A stretch of 64,000 bases of DNA from DATBLE01 sp036555585 (lineage in GTDB: Bacteria; Actinomycetota; Thermoleophilia; Gaiellales; Gaiellaceae). The notes beneath the pieces are model-generated. The model did not search any database. It was given only the letters and a program-made list of their open reading frames with translations, and was not told the origin of the DNA. The stretch lies in the NCBI GenBank assembly GCA_036555585.1, contig DATBLE010000024.1, positions 70,624 through 134,623 on the forward strand, in the 5' to 3' direction. Each line of letters opens with the position of its first letter. Within the stretch, counting starts at the first letter, position 1. Below, one piece after another: positions 49,790 through 57,615 of this stretch. A program made the translations under genes and the position numbers.

Positions 49790-50946
49790 CCCAGCCCGAG
49801 GTCGTCGCCGCGGTCCGTGAGTGGGTCGAGCGCGAGGTCTACCCGGCCGCATCCGACTACGAGCACGCGGACGAGTTCCCGGAGCCCCTGGTCGAGGACA
49901 TGAAGCGGATGGGCCTCTTCGGCGTGACCATCCCCGAGGAGTACGGCGGCCTCGGGCTCGACCTGCTCACCTACGTGCTGATCCAGGTGGAGCTGTCGCG
50001 CGGCTGGATGTCGCTCTCCGGCGTCCTGAACACGCACTTCATCTCGGCCTGGATGATCCGGACGTACGGCACCGACGAGCAGCGGCAGCGCTACCTGCCC
50101 CGGATGTCGACCGGGGAGCTGCGCTTCGCCTACTCGATGACGGAGCCGCACGCAGGGTCGGACGTGCAGGCGATCCGCACGCGGGCGGTCCGCGACGGCG
50201 ACGAGTACGTGATCACCGGCCAGAAGATGTGGGCGACGAACGCGCTGCGGGCCGGCGCGATCATGCTGCTCGCCGTCACCGATCCGGAGGCCGAGCCGCG
50301 CCACCGCGGGATGACGGCGTTCGTGATCGAGAAGGAGCCAGGCCAGGAGCAAGCTCCTGGCCTAGAAGTCTCGAAACCACTCTCGAAGCTCGGCTACAAG
50401 GGAGTCGAGACCTGCGGGCTGAGCTTCGACAACTTCAGGGTGCCCACTTCTGGCGTTCTCGGCGGCGAAGCCGGCGAGAACGCAGGCTTCGCCTACTTCA
50501 TGGGCGGGATCGAGCTCGGCCGCGTGAACATCGCCGCCCGCGCGGTCGGCATCGCCACCCGCGCCTTCGAGGAGGCGATCCGGTACGCGCAGCAGCGCGA
50601 GGCGTTCGGCAAGCCGATCGCCCAGCACCAGGCCGTGCAGCTGAAGCTGGCCCAGATGGCGACGAAGATCGAGGCTGCCCGCCTGCTGACCCTGCAGGCG
50701 GCGGAGCGGAAGAACGCCGGCGAGCGGGCCGACCTCGAGGCCGGGATGGCGAAGCTGTTCGCGACCGAGACCGCGGAGGAGGTGGCGCTGGAGGCGATGC
50801 GCATCCACGGCGGCGCCGGCTACTCGCAGGAGCTCGTGGTCGAACGGATCTACCGTGACGCCCCGGTGCTGATCCTCGGCGAGGGCTCGAACGAGATCCA
50901 GCAGCTGGTGATCGCGCGCCGGCTGCTCGAGCGCCACGCCGTCTGA
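49786..50946 (+). CDS. Acyl-CoA dehydrogenase (with in-frame palindrome P7)
   Basis: 386-residue FAD enzyme. Family motifs: LFGVTIPEEYGGLGLD, FAYSMTEPHAGSDVQAIRT (FAD contact), GQKMWATNA, ARAVGIATRAFEEAIRYAQQREAFGKPI and the ending YRDAPVLILGEGSNEIQQLVIARRLL. The catalytic base lies in ILGEGSNEI. Between TAFVIEK and VSKPLSKLGYKG it carries EPGQEQAPGLE, longer than the usual GTPGL-type turn, encoded by palindrome P7. First of two adjacent dehydrogenases that probably desaturate related acyl-CoAs. Confidence 0.92.
   Translation: MTQPEVVAAVREWVEREVYPAASDYEHADEFPEPLVEDMKRMGLFGVTIPEEYGGLGLDLLTYVLIQVELSRGWMSLSGVLNTHFISAWMIRTYGTDEQRQRYLPRMSTGELRFAYSMTEPHAGSDVQAIRTRAVRDGDEYVITGQKMWATNALRAGAIMLLAVTDPEAEPRHRGMTAFVIEKEPGQEQAPGLEVSKPLSKLGYKGVETCGLSFDNFRVPTSGVLGGEAGENAGFAYFMGGIELGRVNIAARAVGIATRAFEEAIRYAQQREAFGKPIAQHQAVQLKLAQMATKIEAARLLTLQAAERKNAGERADLEAGMAKLFATETAEEVALEAMRIHGGAGYSQELVVERIYRDAPVLILGEGSNEIQQLVIARRLLERHAV
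50340..50363. repeat. Palindromic element P7 (CCAGGAGCTCCTGG class), in-frame in the dehydrogenase gene
   Basis: Perfect 11-bp arms AGGCCAGGAGC (50340-50350) and 50353-50363 surround AA. It falls in a surface turn of the acyl-CoA dehydrogenase and encodes Gly-Gln-Glu-Gln-Ala-Pro-Gly without breaking the frame. Confidence 0.78.
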
Positions 50947-52109
50947 TGGACTTCGCGCTGCCGCCGGAGCTGGACGAGATCCGCTCTGCGGTGCGCGAGC
51001 TCTGCGCCGGCTTCCCGGGCGAGTACTGGCGCGGGCTCGAGCCGGACCGCTACCCGGAGGAGTTCGTGGCCGCCCTCACCGAGCAGGGCTGGCTCGCTGC
51101 GCTGATCCCGGAGGAGTACGGCGGGGCCGGGTTGTCGCTGACCGCGGCGAGCGTGATCCTCGAGGAGATCAACGCGTCGGGCTGCAACGCGGGCGCCTGC
51201 CACGCGCAGATGTACGTGATGGGCACGATCCTCCGCCACGGCTCCGACGCCCAGAAGCAGGAGTACCTGCCGCGGATCGCCGCGGGCGAGCTGCGCCTGC
51301 AGGCGTTCGGCGTCACCGAGCCGACGGTCGGCTCCGACACCACCTCGATCCGGACGACGGCCGAGCGCGTCGACGGCGGGTACGTCGTGCGCGGCCAGAA
51401 GATCTGGACGTCGCGCGCGTTGCACTCCGACCTGATGCTCCTGCTCGCGCGCACGACCCCTGCCGACCAGGTGGAGAAGCGCACCGAGGGCCTGTCCACC
51501 TTCGTCGTCGACATGCGGCAGGCGCTCGAGGCCGGGACGATGACGATTCGCCCGATCCGGACGCTGATGAACCACGCGACCACCGAGGTCTTCCTCGACG
51601 GCGTCGAGCTGCCGGCCGACGCGCTCGTCGGCGAGGAGGGCAAAGGCTTCCGCCACATCCTCGACGGGATGAACGCGGAGCGCGTGCTGATCGCCGCCGA
51701 GTGCATCGGCGACGGCCGCTGGTTCGTCGACACGGCGTCGCGCTACGCGTCGCAGCGGGTCGTCTTCGGGCGGCCGATCGGCCAGAACCAGGGGGTGCAG
51801 TTCCCGATCGCCCGCGCGTGGGCAGCGGTCGAGGCGGCCGACCTGATGCGCTGGAAGGCGGCGTGGCTGTTCGACCAGGGGCTCCCGTGCGGGCCCGAGG
51901 CGAACACGGCGAAGCTGCTCGCCTCGGAGGCGTCGTGGGCGGCGGCGAACGCGTGCCTGGACACCCACGGCGGCTTCGGCTTCGCGGAGGAGTACGACGT
52001 CGAGCGCAAGTTCCGCGAGACGCGCCTGTACACGGTGGCGCCGGTCTCGAACAACCTCGTGCTCGCCTTCATCGGCCAGAACGTGCTCGGAATGCCACGC
52101 TCGTACTAG
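50946..52109 (+). CDS. Acyl-CoA dehydrogenase (second copy)
   Basis: 387 residues, coupled by TGATG. MDFALPPELDEIRSAVRELC, LIPEEYGGAGLSL, LQAFGVTEPTVGSDTTSIRTTAE, GQKIWTSRA and ASRYASQRVVFGRPIGQNQGVQ are all typical. The C-terminal catalytic region reads LYTVAPVSNNLVLAFIGQNVLGMPRSY, where the usual glutamate-bearing GTSEI is replaced by APVSNN. The base may thus be elsewhere or the chemistry altered. It may act with its neighbour as a heteromeric pair. Confidence 0.9.
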   Translation: MDFALPPELDEIRSAVRELCAGFPGEYWRGLEPDRYPEEFVAALTEQGWLAALIPEEYGGAGLSLTAASVILEEINASGCNAGACHAQMYVMGTILRHGSDAQKQEYLPRIAAGELRLQAFGVTEPTVGSDTTSIRTTAERVDGGYVVRGQKIWTSRALHSDLMLLLARTTPADQVEKRTEGLSTFVVDMRQALEAGTMTIRPIRTLMNHATTEVFLDGVELPADALVGEEGKGFRHILDGMNAERVLIAAECIGDGRWFVDTASRYASQRVVFGRPIGQNQGVQFPIARAWAAVEAADLMRWKAAWLFDQGLPCGPEANTAKLLASEASWAAANACLDTHGGFGFAEEYDVERKFRETRLYTVAPVSNNLVLAFIGQNVLGMPRSY

Positions 52110-52113
52110 TTTC

Positions 52114-52142
52114 AGGGACTGTCCCCGAAGGGGACTGCCCCC
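52114..52142. repeat. Palindromic element P8 (GGGACTGTCCCC, degenerate)
   Basis: AGGGACTGTCCCC (52114-52126), GAA, then a degenerate right arm GGGGACTGCCCCC (52130-52142). It lies five bases after the dehydrogenase stop and 28 bases from P9. Confidence 0.65.
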
Positions 52143-52170
52143 ACAGAAAACGGTCGCATCACCACCCGGC

Positions 52171-52200
52171 GGGGTCAGACCCCTTCGGGGTCAGACCCTA
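52171..52200. repeat. Palindromic element P9 (GGGTCTGACCCC), forms the CobW C-terminus and stop
   Basis: GGGGTCAGACCCC (52171-52183), TTC, GGGGTCAGACCCT (52187-52199). The arms pair with central mismatches and are also direct repeats. The CobW frame enters it and stops at a TGA inside it (52177-52175), so its last residues (GSDPEGV) are encoded by the element. Confidence 0.72.
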
Positions 52201-53128
52201 GAACCGCTCCGTTGAACGCCGCGAGCGAGTGCTCCAGTTCCTCGCGCAAGAACCCCCGCCCGATGAAGACGATCCGCGAGCGGCGGTCGCCGTCCGGCCA
52301 CGACGGCAGATGCTCGGGCGGATGGACGACGTGCTGCACGCCGTTGATCAGGAGCGGACCCTCGGCGCCGACGTTCAGCAGGCCCTTGACCCGGAGGACG
52401 TCGCCGCCGCGGGCCTGGAGCAGCATCGTCAGCCAGATCCCGAACGCGGTCCAGTCCAGCGGCTCCTCGGAGACGAGGCAGTGGGCGTGGACGTCGCCGT
52501 GGCCGGTATCCGGCTCGCCTGCAGGGACAGACCTCGGGTCTGTCCCTGCAGGTCCGAAGAGCGCGTCCGGCTCGACGTCGCCGAACGAAGCGACCAGCAG
52601 CTCGGCAGCCGGGTTGATCCGTTCGAGGTCGGGCCGCACGTCGTTGGCCGCCTCGAGGTCGGTCTTCGTCACCACCAGCGTGTCGGCCGCGGCCACCTGC
52701 CGCACCGACTCGGCGGCGGGCAGCCCGTTGACCGCGTCCACCGTCGTGACCACGCGCTCCAGCTCGAAGTGGTGCTTGACCACCTGGTCGCCGAGCAGCG
52801 TGTAGAGGATCGGCGCGGGGTCGGCGACGCCCGTGGTCTCGACCACCACCCGGCCGAACGCCGGGATCTCGCCGCGGTCGCGGCGCGAGAGCAGGTCGCG
52901 GAGCTCGTCCGCGAGGTCGCCGCGGAGCGTGCAGCAGACGCAGCCGTTGCCGAGCACGACGGTGCGCTCGTCCACCCGGCGCAGGAGATGGTGGTCGATC
53001 GCCTCCTCGCCGAGCTCGTTGACGATCACGGCCGTCTCGCCCATGTCCGGATGACCGAGCAGCCGGGCGAGCAGCGTCGTCTTCCCGCTGCCGAGGAAGC
53101 CGGTCAGGACGACGACCGGCGTCTTCAC
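52175..53128 (-). CDS. CobW/P47K-family GTPase metallochaperone (with in-frame palindrome P10)
   Basis: 317 residues from GTG 53128. It has Walker A in VVVLTGFLGSGKTTLLARLL, the zinc-binding CxCC motif in GNGCVCCTLRGDL, the ETTGVADP switch and the TKTD guanine-specificity motif in LVVTKTDLEAAN. A C-terminal CobW_C domain follows (RVKGLLNVGAEGPLLINGVQHVVHPPEHL). Residues near FGPAGTDPRSVPAGEPD are an insert encoded by P10. It probably supplies zinc to one of the cyclic amidohydrolases. GTGA overlap with the upstream gene. Confidence 0.9.
   Translation of the reverse strand: MKTPVVVLTGFLGSGKTTLLARLLGHPDMGETAVIVNELGEEAIDHHLLRRVDERTVVLGNGCVCCTLRGDLADELRDLLSRRDRGEIPAFGRVVVETTGVADPAPILYTLLGDQVVKHHFELERVVTTVDAVNGLPAAESVRQVAAADTLVVTKTDLEAANDVRPDLERINPAAELLVASFGDVEPDALFGPAGTDPRSVPAGEPDTGHGDVHAHCLVSEEPLDWTAFGIWLTMLLQARGGDVLRVKGLLNVGAEGPLLINGVQHVVHPPEHLPSWPDGDRRSRIVFIGRGFLREELEHSLAAFNGAVLGSDPEGV
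52518..52552. repeat. Palindromic element P10 (GGGACAGACC class), in-frame in the CobW gene
   Basis: Perfect 16-bp arms (52518-52533 and 52537-52552) surround TCG, with core GGGACAGACC as in P3. The coding strand reads Pro-Ala-Gly-Thr-Asp-Pro-Arg-Ser-Val-Pro-Ala-Gly, a flexible insert between the GTPase domain and CobW_C. Confidence 0.88.
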
Positions 53129-53400
53129 GAGAGCGCCGCGATCAGGTCGGGGTCGAGCGGATCGAGCGGCCGGCCGCACAGCCGCTCGGCCTCGACCCAC
53201 ACCGCCCCGAGGTTGTCGACCACGGCCGCGCGGCCCTTGCGGTCGCGCAGCACCCATACGCGGCCGCTCCAGTCGTCGAGCCGAAGCCCGTAGACGGCGA
53301 GCACCCGGTTCAGCAGCCGCCCGCGGAACACCCGCCCGCGGCGGCCGCCCTCCTGCTCGGCCCAGTGGTCGTTCAGGAGGACGCCGCAGAGGACACACAT
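53125..53400 (-). CDS. Small CobW-associated hypothetical protein with CxxC motif
   Basis: 91 residues from ATG 53400 (MCVLCGVLLNDHWAEQEGGRRGR). A CxxC at residues 2-5 and a conserved-looking DHW suggest metal binding. The middle holds RLLNRVLAVYGLRLDDWSGRVWVLRDRKGRAAVVDNL. Its stop overlaps the CobW GTG, so the two are coupled and may cooperate in metal delivery. A TACTAT element nine bases upstream and an adjacent TTGTATGCAA (minus strand) could give regulated, nearly leaderless transcription. Confidence 0.75.
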   Translation of the reverse strand: MCVLCGVLLNDHWAEQEGGRRGRVFRGRLLNRVLAVYGLRLDDWSGRVWVLRDRKGRAAVVDNLGAVWVEAERLCGRPLDPLDPDLIAALS

Positions 53401-53424
53401 GGCGCGGTCATAGTAGGTTCGGCA

Positions 53425-53434
53425 TTGCATACAA
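53425..53434. promoter_or_regulatory. TTGCATACAA operator between divergent deacetylase and CobW operons
   Basis: One base different from the perfect TTGTATACAA at 32744. It lies 18 bases before the deacetylase start and immediately upstream of the -10 of the opposite operon, so one site could control both. Confidence 0.55.
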
Positions 53435-53451
53435 CGTCACGGGAGGAGAGC

Positions 53452-54330
53452 ATGGCGAAGGAGATCTTCTGCGTGATCGGCGTCGACGTCGACGCGGTCG
53501 CCGGCTGGCTGGGCTCGTACGGGGGCGAGGACTCGCCCGACGACATCTCGCGCGGCATCTTCGCGGGCGAGGTCGGGACGAGACGCCTGCTGAAGATGTT
53601 CGACCGCTACGACATGAAGACGACCTGGTTCATCCCGGGCCACTCGATCGAGACGTTCCCGGAGGAGACGAAGCTGGTCGTCGACGCCGGCCACGAGGTC
53701 GGGATGCACGGCTACTCGCACGAGAACCCGATCGCGATGACGCCCGAGCAGGAGGAGGCCGTCCTGGTCAAGTGCATCGGGCTGATCGAGGAGGTCTCCG
53801 GCCGCCGGCCGACCGGCTACGTCGCGCCGTGGTGGGAGTTCTCCAACGTCACCAACGAGCTCCTGCTGAAGCACGGGATCAAGTACGACCACTCGCTGAT
53901 GCACCGCGACTTCACCCCGTACTACGTGCGGGTCGGGGACAGCTGGACGAAGATCGACTACTCGAAGCAGCCGGAGGAGTGGATGAAGCCGCTCGTCCGC
54001 GGCGAGGAGACCGACCTGGTCGAGATCCCGGCCAGCTGGTACCTCGACGACCTGCCGCCGATGATGTTCATCAAGGGCGCCCCGAACAGCCACGGCTTCG
54101 TCAACCCGCGGCACCTGGAGGAGCTCTGGCGCGACCAGTTCGACTACGTCTACCGCGAGGAGGACTACGCCGTCTTCGGCATGACGGTGCACCCGGACGT
54201 CAGCGGACGTCCGCAGGTGATCCTGATGCTCGAGCGGCTGATCGAGTACATCTCGGGCCACGACGGAGTGCGCTGGGCGACGATGGACGAGATCGCGGAC
54301 GATTTCAAGAAACGCTCGCCGCGGCGCTGA
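53452..54330 (+). CDS. Polysaccharide-deacetylase-fold hydrolase (cyclic-imide hydrolase-like)
   Basis: 292 residues. A GGGAGGAGAG ribosome-binding site precedes ATG 53452. NodB-type motifs are GVDVDAVAGWLG (aspartate site), KTTWFIPGHSIETFPEETKLVVDAGHEVGMHGYSHENP (HxxxH-type metal site), RPTGYVAPWWEFS and a late TVHPDVSGRPQVILML. This subgroup occurs with purine/imide catabolism and acts on amides more often than on polysaccharides. Controlled by the TTGCATACAA site. Confidence 0.9.
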   Translation: MAKEIFCVIGVDVDAVAGWLGSYGGEDSPDDISRGIFAGEVGTRRLLKMFDRYDMKTTWFIPGHSIETFPEETKLVVDAGHEVGMHGYSHENPIAMTPEQEEAVLVKCIGLIEEVSGRRPTGYVAPWWEFSNVTNELLLKHGIKYDHSLMHRDFTPYYVRVGDSWTKIDYSKQPEEWMKPLVRGEETDLVEIPASWYLDDLPPMMFIKGAPNSHGFVNPRHLEELWRDQFDYVYREEDYAVFGMTVHPDVSGRPQVILMLERLIEYISGHDGVRWATMDEIADDFKKRSPRR

Positions 54331-54373
54331 CGCTCGCCGCGGCAGCCCTGACGGGCTGCGCGTCGCTCGCTCG

Positions 54374-54402
54374 CACGGGGGAAACGGCCGGTTTCCCCCG
54401 TG
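54374..54402. repeat. Palindromic element P11 / bidirectional terminator candidate
   Basis: Perfect 12-bp arms CACGGGGGAAAC (54374-54385) and 54391-54402 lie between the convergent deacetylase and permease genes. Its arms share CGTGGGGGAA(C) with P12 at 63827, so it belongs to the dispersed set, although its position also fits a terminator. Confidence 0.7.
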
Positions 54403-54489
54403 GGCCCCCTTCCCCAAGAACAGCGAGCACCCTGGGAACCGCTCGGTGCCGCGCCCGCCATGTCGGTCGCGGCGGCGAATGACCCCCTA

Positions 54490-55479
54490 CTAACCTTCGA
54501 CGACCTGCTCTGCGGCCTCGGCGTCGATCCCGCCGCCGAGGCCCAGCTCCTCCTCGACGCGGTGCACGGTCGTCCGCCGGAACCTGGACCGGATCGCGAG
54601 CACGACCAGGAAGGTGACGATCACCGCGATCGAGACGAGCGTCGTCGCCGTGCCGAGGGCGTAGAGATCCGGTCGGAGGGCGGCGGCCTGGATCAGGCCG
54701 ACGATCTCGAGCGGCAACGTCAGGTTGCCCACGACGAGGAGCGCCGTGCGATCGAAGTCGTTCCAGGTCAGCGTGAAGCCGAACAGGAACGCTCCGAAGA
54801 TGCCGGTCCAGACGAGGGGGAGGGTGACCTCGCCGAACGTCCTCGCCGCGTTCGCGCCGAGGTCGCGCGCAGCCTCGTCGATGTGATCGTCGTAGCGGTT
54901 CCAGATCGCCATCATCACGAGGAACCCGAACGGGATCCCCCAGACGGTGTTCGTGCCGAGCGCCGTGTGCCAGAGGGAGGTCTCCTGGCCCATCGCCTTC
55001 CAGAAGATCTGTGTTCCGAGACCGAGGAGAAATCCCGGCGTCATCAGCGCGAGCAGGATGATGTAGAAGGCGATGCCGTCGCCGCGGAAGCTGCGCCGGA
55101 ATGCCATCGAGAGTGTGAAGGCCAGCACCGCGACGATCGCGCCTGCCGCCAGGCTGACCCACAGCGAGCCCTCGCCGGCGGTCCGGATGCCGTCTGCATT
55201 CGTGAAGATGACCTGCTGCCCGTGGTGGACCTCGCTCGCAAAGATCGAGCGCCACCAGTCGAGGCCCGCCGGGCCGCTGAACGGGAACGTGACACCGCCC
55301 TGATACCCCTGGAAGGAGAGGATCGCCATCAGGATCATCGGCGCGTACAGGAAGACCAGGAAGATGACGAAGTACGTGGCGAGGCCCCACTTCGCCCAGT
55401 CGCGCTTCGACTTGTACTGGCGCTTGACCACGGTGTCCTGCGTGCGCTCCATCGCGGGGGCGTAGGCGCTCGACGACAT
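54490..55479 (-). CDS. ABC transporter permease, PotC-like (second importer)
   Basis: 329 residues, about seven hydrophobic segments starting at LATYFVIFLVFLYAPMILMAIL. The EAA loop is EAARDLGANAARTFGEVTLPLVW. The N-terminus is longer than usual and the C-terminus ends in an acidic cytosolic tail (EEELGLGGGIDAEAAEQVVEG). ATG 55479 overlaps the upstream permease stop (TGATG). Last gene of the operon 59127-54490. Confidence 0.9.
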   Translation of the reverse strand: MSSSAYAPAMERTQDTVVKRQYKSKRDWAKWGLATYFVIFLVFLYAPMILMAILSFQGYQGGVTFPFSGPAGLDWWRSIFASEVHHGQQVIFTNADGIRTAGEGSLWVSLAAGAIVAVLAFTLSMAFRRSFRGDGIAFYIILLALMTPGFLLGLGTQIFWKAMGQETSLWHTALGTNTVWGIPFGFLVMMAIWNRYDDHIDEAARDLGANAARTFGEVTLPLVWTGIFGAFLFGFTLTWNDFDRTALLVVGNLTLPLEIVGLIQAAALRPDLYALGTATTLVSIAVIVTFLVVLAIRSRFRRTTVHRVEEELGLGGGIDAEAAEQVVEG

Positions 55480-56477
55480 CAGATGTCCTCTCGCAGGTTC
55501 GAGAAGCGGGTGATCGCGAACACGCCCAGGATCAGGATCAGGACGAGCAGAACCGCCGACGCCGCGCCCTGCGGGTACTGGGTACCGACGATCTGAGTCT
55601 GGATGTAGACGCCCACCGTGGTGACTGCCCCCTGGCTGATCACCTGCACGGTGCCGTACTCGCCCATCGTCAGCACGAAGATGAAGATCGAGCCGATGAC
55701 GACGCCCGGCATGGTCTGCGGCAGGACGACCTCACGGAATGTGCTCCACCAGTTGCCGCCGAGGTCACGGGCGGCCTCGATCGCATGCCTGTCCACCTGC
55801 GCGAGCAGGAAGAAGATCGGCGTGACCATGAACAGGATGTAGAGCTGGATCATCGCCAGCTGCACGGATAGCTGCGTGAACTGGGTGTTCAGCAGCGGAT
55901 TGTCGTAGCTCGAGACGCCGAGCTTGACGAGGAAGGTGTTGAGTGCGCCGTGGCTGCCCATGAGCGGGTAGGCCCAGGCGACCGAGCGCGTGATGAAGCT
56001 CGTCCAGAACGGCGCCAGCGTGAGGATGAAGAGGGCGATCTGGTACTGCAGCTTCTGGACTTTCATGGCCAGGAAGTACGCGATGGGGAAGCCGAACACG
56101 AGGCAGGCCGCAACCGCGATCGCGGAGATCTGGAACGACCTCCACATGTCCTTCCAGTAGGCGTTGTCGAGGCTGAAGGGGTGGAGCAGGTCGCTGTAGT
56201 TCTGCGTCGTCCAGTCCTTGACGAAGCCCACCGACGTGTTCGGCGTCCAGAAGCTCATCAGCACGATGAAGACGAGCGGAGCGATCAGGAAGAAGCCGAG
56301 CCAGAGGAAGCCCGGTGCCGCCCACGCCAGCGTCACCCAGTTCCGGCGTCGCTCCCCCTGCGCGCCGCGCTGCTCCCCGAGTGCCCGCTCGTGCTCGTGC
56401 TCGACCTCGAGCTCGTCCTCCTCGATGTCGGCGAGATCGAGGTGCGGAGTCGGATCAGGCGTCGAGGAGCTGGACAT
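55479..56477 (-). CDS. ABC transporter permease, PotB-like (second importer)
   Basis: 332 residues from ATG 56477. An acidic cytosolic N-terminus (LADIEEDELEVEHEHERALGEQ) precedes about six helices beginning WAAPGFLWLGFFLIAPLVFIVLM. The EAA loop is EAARDLGGNWWSTFREVVLPQTMPG. It overlaps the ATPase gene by 23 bases. It forms the membrane channel with the 54490-55479 permease. Confidence 0.9.
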   Translation of the reverse strand: MSSSSTPDPTPHLDLADIEEDELEVEHEHERALGEQRGAQGERRRNWVTLAWAAPGFLWLGFFLIAPLVFIVLMSFWTPNTSVGFVKDWTTQNYSDLLHPFSLDNAYWKDMWRSFQISAIAVAACLVFGFPIAYFLAMKVQKLQYQIALFILTLAPFWTSFITRSVAWAYPLMGSHGALNTFLVKLGVSSYDNPLLNTQFTQLSVQLAMIQLYILFMVTPIFFLLAQVDRHAIEAARDLGGNWWSTFREVVLPQTMPGVVIGSIFIFVLTMGEYGTVQVISQGAVTTVGVYIQTQIVGTQYPQGAASAVLLVLILILGVFAITRFSNLREDI

Positions 56478-57609
56478 CCTCCTCTTTCCAGACGATGCGA
56501 ATGGTCTCGCCCTCGCGGCCGCGCAGGGCCGGGTACCGGTCTCCGGGCACCTTCGCGAGCATCCGCTCACCGCCCGCCGTCAGGTGCAGCTTGACGAGGT
56601 CGCCGAGGAACTCGACGAACACGATCTCGCAGTCGGCCGAGTTGATCGCCTGGTCACCGGAAACGGTGTCGGCGAGCTCGACGGACGCCGCCCGCACGGA
56701 GACGTACGCGCGGTCTCCCACGGACGGACCCGCTCCGTTCGCGACGACGACGCTCGCGCGCAGATGGGCGGAGTCCTCGACCACCAGCCTGTTGCCGATT
56801 CGCTCCGTGACCTTGCCGTGGATGATGTTGTTGTCGCCCATGAACCGGGCGACGAGCTCGGTGGCCGGCTTCGTGGCGATCGTGAGCGGGTCGGCCGCTT
56901 GTTGGATCCGGGCGTCGTTCATGACCACGATCCGGTCGGCCATCGACAGGGCCTCCTCCTGGTTGTGCGTGACGTGGATGAACATCAGGCCGAGCTGGCG
57001 CTGGAGATTCCGGAGCTCAACGCGCATGCGCAGCTGCAGCAGGCGGTCGAGATCGCCGAGCGGCTCGTCGAGGAGCAGCGCCTTGGGCTTCGTCACGAGC
57101 ACACGCGCCAGCGCGACGCGCTGCTGCTGGCCGCCGGACAGCGCGGCGGGCTTACGGTCCCTGAGCTCGGAGAGCCCGACCATCTCGAGCGCCTCCATCG
57201 CCCTGGCGCGCCGCTCGGACTTGCCGATGCCCTCCATCTTCAGGCCGAACCCCACGTTGTCGAGCACCGTCCGGTGCGGGAACAGGGCGAAGTGCTGGAA
57301 GACCGTCGTCGTCGGCCGCTTGTGCGGCGGCAGGTCGACGAGCGACTCGCCGTCGAGGACGATGTCTCCCTCCGTCGGGTACTCGTGGCCGCCGATCATC
57401 CGCAGCGTCGTCGTCTTGCCGCAGCCCGACGGGCCGAGCAGGACGACGTACTCCCCGTGCTCGACGTGCAGATTCACGTCGTCGACCGCGACGGTGCCGC
57501 CGGGGAAGACCTTCGTGAGCCCGATCAGGTCGAGACCCGATCCGGTAGGCGCGGAGGGGGCGGTCGGCGCCGCCCCCTCCGTATTCGTTTCCGCGACCCC
57601 CTCAGCCAT
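56455..57609 (-). CDS. ABC transporter ATP-binding protein, PotA-like (second importer)
   Basis: 384 residues with Walker A LLGPSGCGKTTTLRMIGG, Q-loop TVFQHFALFPHRTV, signature LSGGQQQRVALARVL, Walker B ALLLDEPLGDLD and H-loop VTHNQEEALSMADRI. A C-terminal TOBE domain follows. The N-terminal 25 residues are an alanine/threonine/proline-rich extension. It lies between the binding-protein and permease genes in the operon. Confidence 0.92.
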   Translation of the reverse strand: MAEGVAETNTEGAAPTAPSAPTGSGLDLIGLTKVFPGGTVAVDDVNLHVEHGEYVVLLGPSGCGKTTTLRMIGGHEYPTEGDIVLDGESLVDLPPHKRPTTTVFQHFALFPHRTVLDNVGFGLKMEGIGKSERRARAMEALEMVGLSELRDRKPAALSGGQQQRVALARVLVTKPKALLLDEPLGDLDRLLQLRMRVELRNLQRQLGLMFIHVTHNQEEALSMADRIVVMNDARIQQAADPLTIATKPATELVARFMGDNNIIHGKVTERIGNRLVVEDSAHLRASVVVANGAGPSVGDRAYVSVRAASVELADTVSGDQAINSADCEIVFVEFLGDLVKLHLTAGGERMLAKVPGDRYPALRGREGETIRIVWKEEDVQLLDA

Positions 57610-57615
57610 CCAGCT

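Noticed and set aside
53401..53430. N-terminal extension of the CobW-associated small protein (start at 53430)
   Set aside because: The ten extra residues cover the TACTAT element and part of the operator. ATG 53400 follows TACTAT by nine bases and starts the CxxC motif, so it is the better start.
54374..54402. Simple intrinsic terminator between convergent genes
   Set aside because: Position fits, but there is no T-run and the arm sequence recurs at 63827 in front of a gene. I list it as a dispersed palindrome with possible terminator use.
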